DNA of 64,000 bases from a virus. The stretch spans positions 37,826 to 101,825 of the IMG/VR virus record IMGVR_UViG_3300008050_000025; one strand, 5' to 3'. Of this stretch, positions 58,179-64,000 are shown in pieces. The notes below the pieces were generated by a model. It was not told the DNA's origin, ran no database searches, and was given only the letters and a program-made list of their open reading frames with translations. A program made the position numbers and the translations under genes. How positions within the stretch are numbered: position 1 is the stretch's first letter; each line of letters begins with the position of its first letter.

Positions 58179-59834
58179 CTACTGAGCGCCTGTAGGTTCC
58201 GCCCCGGCTTCGGCATCAGCCCCATCACCTGGAATTGCTTCCCCTCCCCCTCCTCCCATAGCAGCCTCTTGTTGTGCTGCTTGTTCGGCGGCTTCTTGCT
58301 CTGCCTTCTTCTTCATACGTGCAACCATTTCGTTGATTTCTGAGTCAGACATTCCAAAGTATTCTTTGTAAATGTACTCATCATCAAACAGTTGCAGACC
58401 TTGAATTTGAGATACAACCATAAGTTTAGCTTGGTCAAGCTCTAGCCTACGTTTCTCATGCATATCGGAAGGCGGCTGTAGTCGGATACTTACGCTCCTG
58501 ATTACAGTCATAGGGTAACCTTTCAGCTTCAAGTGTCGTCTGAACATCTCTTCGATGCCAACCTCAACGTCACGTTGAAGTCGGGATACGGCTTTAGAGA
58601 ATTTTAAATCTAGCTGACTTAGGTTCGCCTTTCGTTCTGGGGACTTATCCTTTTCAACGATAAAGTCCTTGGGTACTTTCATAGCTGCAAGTACCTTATC
58701 TCTCCAATACTTAACGTCATCAATATCACCAAGGTTCTGTCCTCCTGGCAATACGTCAATGTCAGTACCTTTTCCATTTCGTGTCAGGACGAAGAAGTCT
58801 TCATCAACCGACGCTGGGTTATACCTTTCGTTAACTGTTCCGGTTCCGGTATCCCAGTACTTCTCTTTCTTGAACTTAGCTTTTACCCTTTCTAGGTAAG
58901 CCTCGCCTTTAGACTGTGGCATAGTTCCGATGTCAATCTTGAACACCCTTCTTTCAGGTGCGCGTTGCAGCCTGTAAATCAACATCGCATCCTCCATCAA
59001 CCTAAGGGAACGCCATGTCCTAATAGCTGATGCAGCAATACTCTTCCCATAAGGATAGAAGTTAGAGTCAGACGTTAGCCGCCTGAAATGGATAAGTTGG
59101 TGTTTGTCCAACTTAATAGTGTTCTTCTCATCCAAAGGTAGGGAGCCAGGGTTTGAATCCATTGTCTGCCCACTCTTAGGAATCTCTTGATAGTAGTTTT
59201 GCAAGTATCCGTAGTTGTCCTCAATACGGAAGATGTACTTAGGGTCAAGAACCTTGAGCCTAACAATACCCATCTTAGGGTTCTTTAGGTTAGTAACGTT
59301 CTCAATGAAACAGTCACCATACTTTCCTACGTTCCTTACAATGTCCCAGATGTATTTGTCCAAGCGAGTTGTTCTAATGAACTTCTCTGCCTCTCTACGC
59401 ATGATTTCAGTTTCAGAGTCAATCTTAAAGATTTGACCTGAACTATCTTCTTGAGTAGCGTCATCCGCATAGATGTCAAACGCAGAACAAATCTCTGGGT
59501 AGTCATCCATCTTCTCGACATCCCTATACCTGCCACGCCTTGTAGTCTCAATTTGAGGGAGATTGATTTGACCACGGCTAACCGCGATTCCACCCATCCC
59601 TCCTGTCCCATCCATGTCATTAGGGATGAGAGGGGAAGAAGTATCTCCACCTCTAGGCTCAGGTTTGCGAGGGCGACCAGCAGGAGGTTTAGTTTCCTTA
59701 GAGAAAACGGTTCTCCACCATGCTGCAAAAGGCCCTAGGTTTTGTCCACCCATACCATGCATTCGCTGGTAAGGGAATGAGGTGTACTCCTCTTCAATTA
59801 TTTCGTTTCCAAATTCGTCTAACTCAGTACCCAT
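58179..59834 (-). CDS. 20: portal protein, gp20-like
   Basis: 551 residues matching the T4 portal: RGRYRDVEKMDDYPEICSAFDIYADDATQEDSSG (about 100-133), GKYGDCFIENV, LKVLDPKYIFRIEDN, the core helices (RAPERRVFKIDIGTMPQSKGEAYLERVKAKF, which is the conserved gp20 stretch), MKVPKDFIVEKDKSPERKANLSQLD, and a C-terminal Ala/Gly-rich tail (GGGGEAIPGDGADAEAGAEP). Twelve copies form the channel for packaging and neck attachment. It overlaps the terminase gene by 16 bases, order gp17-gp20 on one strand. Confidence 0.95.
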   Translation of the reverse strand: MGTELDEFGNEIIEEEYTSFPYQRMHGMGGQNLGPFAAWWRTVFSKETKPPAGRPRKPEPRGGDTSSPLIPNDMDGTGGMGGIAVSRGQINLPQIETTRRGRYRDVEKMDDYPEICSAFDIYADDATQEDSSGQIFKIDSETEIMRREAEKFIRTTRLDKYIWDIVRNVGKYGDCFIENVTNLKNPKMGIVRLKVLDPKYIFRIEDNYGYLQNYYQEIPKSGQTMDSNPGSLPLDEKNTIKLDKHQLIHFRRLTSDSNFYPYGKSIAASAIRTWRSLRLMEDAMLIYRLQRAPERRVFKIDIGTMPQSKGEAYLERVKAKFKKEKYWDTGTGTVNERYNPASVDEDFFVLTRNGKGTDIDVLPGGQNLGDIDDVKYWRDKVLAAMKVPKDFIVEKDKSPERKANLSQLDLKFSKAVSRLQRDVEVGIEEMFRRHLKLKGYPMTVIRSVSIRLQPPSDMHEKRRLELDQAKLMVVSQIQGLQLFDDEYIYKEYFGMSDSEINEMVARMKKKAEQEAAEQAAQQEAAMGGGGGEAIPGDGADAEAGAEPTGAQ

Positions 59835-61297
59835 GCTCTATATTCCTCAAAATGTTCGTCGATACCATCGACTGCTTTCATAGACACCAAACTGTCGCCC
59901 TTTACTGCCTCCATAGGTTTGTCGCCATCCAACAATGGCATTTCCCCTGCAAGCTCAAGTTTAGACATTACGTGTGCAGCTAAAGCAAGACTGGTTACAA
60001 GGTCGTCATGATAACCTTTATCAGCCTGAACTTTTCCTGACTCGGTGGTAATAAAGCAGACTAACTCCTCTGAGGTTCTCTTGGAATTAATCTTCACCCT
60101 ATTTAGGTACAAGCAGTCCTGTAATGACTCAAGAACTGCATCCCTTCCTGTCTTAGACAAAAGTACACCGCACTCCCCTTTTTCGTCGAACCACATGTTC
60201 TCGTACTCTAACTCTTCAAAAAGGTCCTCAATGAGAATAATTCCTAAAGAGTTTCTTTCACACGCGATACGTGCGAAGTTGTACTGCAATGCGACCTCAT
60301 ATACGTCTTGCGCTAGGTCTCGCATCTTAGTGTTGGCAGAATAATACTCTGCTACCTGTTCACCTGTGTTCAGACAAATTACATGGAAAGCTGCGAAATC
60401 CCTACCAACCCCATAAGATGGGTCTACGGCGATTAGGTATTCGAAACCAGGACGAGCTTCTTTCCACACCCTGAACTTGTTGTACTTGTAGCTCTTATAA
60501 TTGTCGTTAATCGTTTCCATGATTCGACTAAGAGTATCTCTATCAATAAAGGTATCACCCGTTCCTAAGAACTGACATAGTACTTCTTGCAGCCACGCTC
60601 GTTCACCAAGCGTAGGTCGCATAGTTTTGGCCCAAGCATCAGTATATTCTGGGTGCTCTCTCCAGTGAATGTCAATAACGTTAAACTCAGTCTTCCCAGC
60701 GACTGAATCTCGGTACAACTCGTAATACACGTTTGACATACCGTTAACAGTAGACAGGAGCACAGCTTCACCACCAGTTGAAATCGTAGGGAAGATAGCC
60801 TTCCAAAACTCTCTCATGTTATCAATGAACGCGGCTTCGTCAACAATCAGCAGGGAAACCGCTTCGGAACGACCAGCACCAGCAGGTTGTGATTTGATTC
60901 GACTTCCTGTAGCCAATCTTAAGTTGTGAACGTTCTTCTTCGTAATTTCAGGTCGTAGCCATGCAGGAAGTTCTTCATACATCCCGAACACTCTTTCTAG
61001 GAACGCAGATGATTCACGTTCACCAATCGACACAACCATGATGTTCTTGTCTTCTTGGAAGATAATGTACCACAGCGCATACGCGCACATGATAGTTGTA
61101 ACACCCGCCTGACGAAACTTCCTAATAATGTTGAATCGGTGCTCACCTATCTCACTGACAATCCTTTTCTGGAATCTATACAGGTCAAACGGAATCGTAC
61201 CCTTTTTTGGGTGGACAATATAAATGTAGTTAAGAATGAAGTACTCACAGCTTTCTGCACATTTAAGGTACTCTTCCTCCATTTCTTCCGGTGTCAT
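59819..61297 (-). CDS. 17: terminase large subunit, gp17-like
   Basis: 492 residues. ATPase half: RKFRQAGVTT (59-68) is the Walker A region but lacks the usual GK(S/T) lysine (Val at that place), so it is a deviant type with basic residues just upstream; then ATGSRIKSQPAGAGRSE, Walker B LLIVDEAAFI and C-motif LLSTVNG. Nuclease half: LIAVDPSYGVGRDFAAF (catalytic Asp), ACERNSLG (Glu) and GYHDDLVTSLALA (Asp). It cuts and pumps DNA into the prohead. Shorter than T4 gp17 (610). Its ATG is 36 bases from the divergent glycosyltransferase gene. Confidence 0.93.
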   Translation of the reverse strand: MTPEEMEEEYLKCAESCEYFILNYIYIVHPKKGTIPFDLYRFQKRIVSEIGEHRFNIIRKFRQAGVTTIMCAYALWYIIFQEDKNIMVVSIGERESSAFLERVFGMYEELPAWLRPEITKKNVHNLRLATGSRIKSQPAGAGRSEAVSLLIVDEAAFIDNMREFWKAIFPTISTGGEAVLLSTVNGMSNVYYELYRDSVAGKTEFNVIDIHWREHPEYTDAWAKTMRPTLGERAWLQEVLCQFLGTGDTFIDRDTLSRIMETINDNYKSYKYNKFRVWKEARPGFEYLIAVDPSYGVGRDFAAFHVICLNTGEQVAEYYSANTKMRDLAQDVYEVALQYNFARIACERNSLGIILIEDLFEELEYENMWFDEKGECGVLLSKTGRDAVLESLQDCLYLNRVKINSKRTSEELVCFITTESGKVQADKGYHDDLVTSLALAAHVMSKLELAGEMPLLDGDKPMEAVKGDSLVSMKAVDGIDEHFEEYRAWVLS

Positions 61298-61312
61298 ACT
61301 ATGATATCTAGA

Positions 61313-61326
61313 GAGGGTTCCCTCTA
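61313..61326. promoter_or_regulatory. palindromic site between divergent terminase and glycosyltransferase genes
   Basis: AGAGGG at 61313-61318 and CCCTCT at 61321-61326 form a perfect 6-bp inverted repeat with only two bases between, too tight for an RNA hairpin, so protein binding is more likely. It lies in the 36-base spacer. TATGAT (61301-61306) may be the -10 box of the plus-strand gene, putting the palindrome at its start of transcription. Confidence 0.4.
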
Positions 61327-61332
61327 TACGTT

Positions 61333-62055
61333 ATGATTATCCCAGAGCCTGAAATACACGTACTTCTCCCTACTAGGGACGAAAACACAGCAAAAGCATC
61401 GACTAGCGACAAGTTCTTTCAAGAGATAGGGCATACCCAGTATGAGTATGGAATCGGGCACGACTCCATTTTTGATGCTGTAACCTCTCAAGTTCACCAC
61501 GGGCCTGTGTACCATAGCGACAGAGATATCCTAATAGTCATGCACGATGATGTGGATATTCTGTCCAACAAAGCAGTCTTCAAGTATTGCCTAGAACCTT
61601 TAAAGGATGAAACGACAGGCTTCGTAGGCGTAGCAGGAACACAGTTCCTCCGCCAATCTGCTATCTGGTGGGAAGGTATGCAACAACCTTCTGCTATTAC
61701 AGCACTCGCTGGGACTGTGGGACACGGTAGCAATCTATCGGAAATGCATAGAACTGTGTATGGCCCTGGCAATAAGAGACAGGTTGTAGTTATAGACGGC
61801 CTCTTTCTAGCCGCAACGTATCGAACCTGGAGAGCTGTCAGAACAGCCATGCCAGAAGGTTTTGTTGGTGGATGGGACTTCTATGACCTGTATTACACCT
61901 TCCAGGCACATATGAAAGGGTTGAAGAATTACGTAATGCCTCTCGACGTTTTGCACAAATCTCCAGGTGAGATTGATGGAAAGGAAGGTTGGCACAAGAA
62001 CCGAGAGGTCTTCCTAAGGAAGTATGGCAAACATCTCCCCCAGACAATCGCCTAA
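61333..62055 (+). CDS. family 2-type glycosyltransferase
   Basis: 240 residues, GT-A fold. Features: EIHVLLPTRDENTAKAS (first strand and nucleotide-binding turn), RDILIVMHDDVDILS (the DxD-like HDDVD, metal and sugar-nucleotide site), VAGTQFLRQ, QVVVIDGLFLAATYRTW (acceptor loop), and FVGGWDFYDLYYTFQAHMKGL with a catalytic Asp candidate (GGWDFYD), then the distal His (DVLHKSPGE). The pattern resembles the StrF-like group of glycosyltransferases. Transferred sugar and acceptor are unknown; DNA, capsid, or host surface are possible. Divergent from terminase, convergent 4-base overlap with the next gene. Confidence 0.82.
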   Translation: MIIPEPEIHVLLPTRDENTAKASTSDKFFQEIGHTQYEYGIGHDSIFDAVTSQVHHGPVYHSDRDILIVMHDDVDILSNKAVFKYCLEPLKDETTGFVGVAGTQFLRQSAIWWEGMQQPSAITALAGTVGHGSNLSEMHRTVYGPGNKRQVVVIDGLFLAATYRTWRAVRTAMPEGFVGGWDFYDLYYTFQAHMKGLKNYVMPLDVLHKSPGEIDGKEGWHKNREVFLRKYGKHLPQTIA

Positions 62056-62528
62056 GCTTTGCAGCTTATAATGACATGCATATCAGGTCCTGAGCGGTCA
62101 ATGTCATCCATAATGGATGCAAGTCCATCTTTGGGTTCCCCACTGTGTAACGAGAGAAATAGGTTGCAAGTGGTCATTAAGTACTCTGATGCTTCTTTGT
62201 AGTCTTTATCAAAGTCTAATGGGGAGTACATGTCTGTAGACAGGTACGTTACGCCCTCCGCCTCTCTTGTGCATCTTCTGAGGAAAGTCTTATCACTCTT
62301 GCAGAAGTTCTTTTCCCAACCCTTTTTAGGAAGCACAATGATAAAAGGGATTCTCATAGCTGCCAATATAGCAAAAGTCTTTAAAACAACCCCTGGGACA
62401 GGAATTACGTAAGCTACGTTTGGGTCTAAGGCATTCAGACACATTTGGATACGGGAATACTTAATTGTGTTGCATTCCCCAAAAAAGGTGTCATCTCCCA
62501 TAACAGCTATTCTTTTCTCTAATTTCAT
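62052..62528 (-). CDS. unknown protein with Rossmann-like pattern
   Basis: Start taken at ATG 62528 (MKLEKRIAVMGDD), preceded by GTAGGT, 158 residues; an upstream ATG at 62561 is possible but leaves no spacer. The pattern IAVMGDDTFFGECN, AYVIPVPGVVLKTFAILAAMRIPFIIVLPKKGW, GVTYLST, ATTCNLFLSLHSGEPKDG has the beta-alpha-beta order of Rossmann-like nucleotide-binding or SLOG/TIR-like proteins, with glycines and a conserved-looking IPVPG turn. No certain family. It converges on the glycosyltransferase gene and shares the promoter region with the divergent basic protein. Confidence 0.6.
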   Translation of the reverse strand: MKLEKRIAVMGDDTFFGECNTIKYSRIQMCLNALDPNVAYVIPVPGVVLKTFAILAAMRIPFIIVLPKKGWEKNFCKSDKTFLRRCTREAEGVTYLSTDMYSPLDFDKDYKEASEYLMTTCNLFLSLHSGEPKDGLASIMDDIDRSGPDMHVIISCKA

Positions 62529-62546
62529 AGACCTACGATATATAAT
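62518..62546 (+). promoter_or_regulatory. candidate promoter for the basic head protein gene
   Basis: TCTAATTT (62518-62525), 15 bases, TATAAT (62541-62546); the ATG is 17 bases further on at 62563. It is the same layout as at 4315, 9554 and 11081. The upstream element overlaps the start of the divergent 62052-62528 gene, so transcription of the two genes may interfere. Confidence 0.45.
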
Positions 62547-62562
62547 CTTAGAGCTTGCCATT

Positions 62563-63366
62563 ATGAACTACAAACAAGGTGAAATTACAGAAGTTGTCGG
62601 CCCTGCACTACTAGCCGTAGGAGCAGTTGCGAAGAATGCAGCGGTCGCCGTTAAGAAGAAACTTGTTGGGGACAAGAAAAGCGAAAAGCAAAAGGTCAAG
62701 CCTATTGGGACAGATACTGTCGAAGATAACATGAAATACACACAAGGTACTATTGAAGAGGGGCCTCTGGGCAACATTATCGCAACCGCTAAAGGCAAGC
62801 TTAAAACCAGGAAGGCAGTGGGCAAAGGGCAAGCTGGAGCCATTGAAAGACTTCACTCAGCCGAGGCAAAGGAGAAAGGGACCGACGCTTACCAGGATAA
62901 GAAGCTTGCGACTAAGCTGAAATCTAAGGCCGATAAGATTGCCAAGCGGGATAAGAAAGAGGCTGCATCAGGTAAGAGGCCCGGAGTACTTAAAAGGCTT
63001 GTTAGGAAGGTTACAGGTCAAAGTACGCAAGCTGGGGAACGTGCGCGTAACTTGCACAGGGTAAGCCAAAGTGCTGCACATAAAAGTGGTCGCAAGGAAG
63101 GTTATGAGAAAGACAGAACACCTTCCCAAAGGAAGCCGGGGTTACAGGCAGATAACATGAATTACGATAAAGCAACATACATTTCAGAAGCAGGAGTGCA
63201 GAGCGCACAACGGAAACTCAAAGGGGCTGTTAAGGCTTACAAGAATGGGAACCTAGACGCGAAAGGAGTTATGACGGCGGTGACACGGGTTAATAACAAG
63301 AGGGCATCAAGCAAGGATAGGCTTGCTAGACGAGATGCTGCTAAAGCTGCTAAGGACGACTCTTAA
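62563..63366 (+). CDS. very basic internal head protein candidate with three targeting/cleavage repeats
   Basis: From the ATG at 62563, 267 residues, exceptionally rich in Lys, Arg and Ala. No enzyme domain. Three segments share the pattern M-(N/K)-Y-x(4-5)-I-x-E: MNYKQGEITE at 1-10, MKYTQGTIEE at 57-66 and MNYDKATYISE at 199-209. These resemble the N-terminal capsid-targeting sequence of the T4 internal proteins IPI and IPIII (MKTYQEFIAE, cut after the Glu by gp21). Each is followed by a basic, Ala-rich stretch, so the product may be cut into several DNA-binding peptides inside the head. It is convergent with the gp14-like gene across a terminator. Confidence 0.75.
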   Translation: MNYKQGEITEVVGPALLAVGAVAKNAAVAVKKKLVGDKKSEKQKVKPIGTDTVEDNMKYTQGTIEEGPLGNIIATAKGKLKTRKAVGKGQAGAIERLHSAEAKEKGTDAYQDKKLATKLKSKADKIAKRDKKEAASGKRPGVLKRLVRKVTGQSTQAGERARNLHRVSQSAAHKSGRKEGYEKDRTPSQRKPGLQADNMNYDKATYISEAGVQSAQRKLKGAVKAYKNGNLDAKGVMTAVTRVNNKRASSKDRLARRDAAKAAKDDS

Positions 63367-63401
63367 ATGAGGGAAGTGCTGGCCTTAAACGTCTAGGGCG
63401 C

Positions 63402-63437
63402 AAAGCCCCGTAGGATTTTAGTCCTACGGGGCTTTTC
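63402..63437. terminator. strong rho-independent terminator between convergent genes
   Basis: Fourteen-base perfect stem (63402-63415 and 63422-63435, core GCCCCGTAGGA) with a six-base loop, followed on the plus strand by TTTTC. It is placed 36 bases after the basic protein stop and 12 bases beyond the gp14-like stop, so it can end transcription from both sides, with the better U-run on the plus strand. Confidence 0.9.
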
Positions 63438-63446
63438 TCATTTAGA

Positions 63447-63977
63447 TTAACCTATAGTATCTGTGATGAGACTCTCTAAGTCCCTTCTCACACTTGCGGT
63501 TACTGCGTAATGGTATACGCCGTACCCTGCAAAACCTTGTTCCTGTACCTCATGTACTTCGAATACAATGTTTTGGAACCTTGGTTGAATTACATCACCT
63601 GCCTCCAAAGGTCTGTGCAATTGAGTATCTAAGTAGCTCTTGTTAAACGTAAAGGTTTGGTCGTTGGTAAGCTTAATACCGAACTCTGATAGTTCCTCAC
63701 CAATTGGGATAGGTGTGTAGTGTCCTCGGACAAGTACTTTCGTGGCGTACTTCTTAAGCCTATCCTCTTCGTACAGTTCGTCGTAGTTGCTATCTGTTTC
63801 TACTTTGTAAATATAGAACTCAGAACCTCCGAGGGCAATTTGCTCCTCGTCGATAATATTGAAGAACCCGATGTCTGGGTTTTCCTCGCTGAACATATCA
63901 AGGCGAACATCCTCAGGTACTTCAACCTCCGGTAGGGAGCCATGTCCATGCTTGTTGAAGTGCTTTCTTAGGTTCAT
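63447..63977 (-). CDS. 14: neck protein, gp14-like
   Basis: 176 residues. Family pattern of T4 neck protein gp14: FYIYKVETDSNYDELYEEDRLKKYATKVLVRGHY, then LSEFGIKLTNDQTFTFNKSYL, RPLEAGDVIQPRFQNIVFEVHEV and a Tyr-rich strand, corresponding to the order of these segments in gp14 (LYNED, FGLEI-x-TFTV, RPMEGDLIYFP, FEIKFV). It is shorter than T4 gp14 (256) and lacks the C-terminal extension. With gp13 and gp15 relatives at 17-19 kb, this completes the neck, but it lies apart from them on this map. Its ATG follows the upstream stop directly (TAA ATG). Confidence 0.7.
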   Translation of the reverse strand: MNLRKHFNKHGHGSLPEVEVPEDVRLDMFSEENPDIGFFNIIDEEQIALGGSEFYIYKVETDSNYDELYEEDRLKKYATKVLVRGHYTPIPIGEELSEFGIKLTNDQTFTFNKSYLDTQLHRPLEAGDVIQPRFQNIVFEVHEVQEQGFAGYGVYHYAVTASVRRDLESLITDTIG

Positions 63978-64000
63978 TTACTTACTCTCTTTCTTCTTAA
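63978..64000 (-). CDS. C-terminus of a truncated upstream gene
   Basis: The last codons of a frame entering from the right edge read KKKESK then TAA at 63980-63978, immediately before the ATG of the gp14-like gene. Six lysine-rich residues say nothing about function; the tight TAA-ATG joint is the reason to call it a gene end. Confidence 0.4.

Noticed and set aside
1-64000. tRNA genes
   Set aside because: The intergenic spaces are nearly all below 130 bases and none shows a cloverleaf or GGTTCGAATCC-type T-arm; a tRNA overlapping a gene cannot be excluded by eye.

Overview
The window is a stretch of a large, strictly lytic T4-related myovirus genome. It carries recognisable relatives of T4 head, neck, tail and baseplate genes (gp13, 14, 15, 17, 18, 19, 20, 21, 22, 23, 6, 7, 25, 53, 26 and a hub/spike pair), the late sigma factor gp55, the recombination nuclease gp46/gp47 and a UvsW-type helicase. 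It departs from T4 in its DNA polymerase (family A rather than family B), its ribonucleotide reductase (class II, B12-dependent type) and its GroES-like co-chaperonin. No integrase, repressor, tRNA, rRNA or CRISPR array was seen. The host cannot be named from the sequence.

Layout. 1-9570 (minus strand): nucleotide metabolism and replication, in transcription order family A polymerase (two ORFs), gp47, gp46, GroES-like, class II RNR with an intein, a small Cys-rich protein, dUTPase and the start of a truncated gene. 9.6-11.6 kb: a small mixed-strand block with gp55-like sigma (plus), several small minus-strand genes including a thioredoxin-like protein, and a PD-(D/E)XK resolvase-like nuclease (plus). 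11.5-23.9 kb (minus): a large unknown protein, tail tube, sheath, gp15-like, a GIY-YIG homing endonuclease, gp13-like, major capsid protein, scaffold, prohead protease, a Lys-rich core-like protein, an acidic protein and a probable lipoprotein. 23.9-50.5 kb (minus): fibre/spike and adhesin-like proteins, then baseplate wedge, spike, hub and tape measure. 50.6-56.3 kb: plus-strand islands (a small protein, primase, UvsW-like helicase and partner) alternate with minus-strand genes (Cas4-like nuclease, structural protein, gp26-like protein with a probable -1 frameshift extension). 56.3-64 kb: an acidic/basic repeat protein, portal, terminase, a glycosyltransferase, an unknown protein, a very basic internal-head-protein candidate and a gp14-like neck protein.

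How it works together. Genes are tightly packed, with ATGA or TAATG overlaps and almost no spacer; no gap exceeds 300 bases. Late-type promoter motifs close to the T4 late consensus lie before the sheath/tube block, the scaffold/capsid block and the tape-measure block, which fits the gp55-like sigma. A different motif, TCTA-N-N-TT about 15 bases before TATAAT or TATTAT, lies before several early-type genes.

Most notable: (1) a U UUU UUU slippery site joining the gp26-like protein to a -1 frame extension, just where phages carry tail-assembly chaperones; (2) a basic protein with three copies of a sequence resembling the T4 capsid-targeting/prohead-protease site; (3) a family A polymerase broken by a one-base frame change inside its exonuclease domain; (4) an intein at the catalytic Cys of the RNR with Lys instead of the usual penultimate His; (5) primase and Cas4-like nuclease genes that start back to back on one CATG. 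Functional names rest on motif and family recognition by eye, not on database searches.
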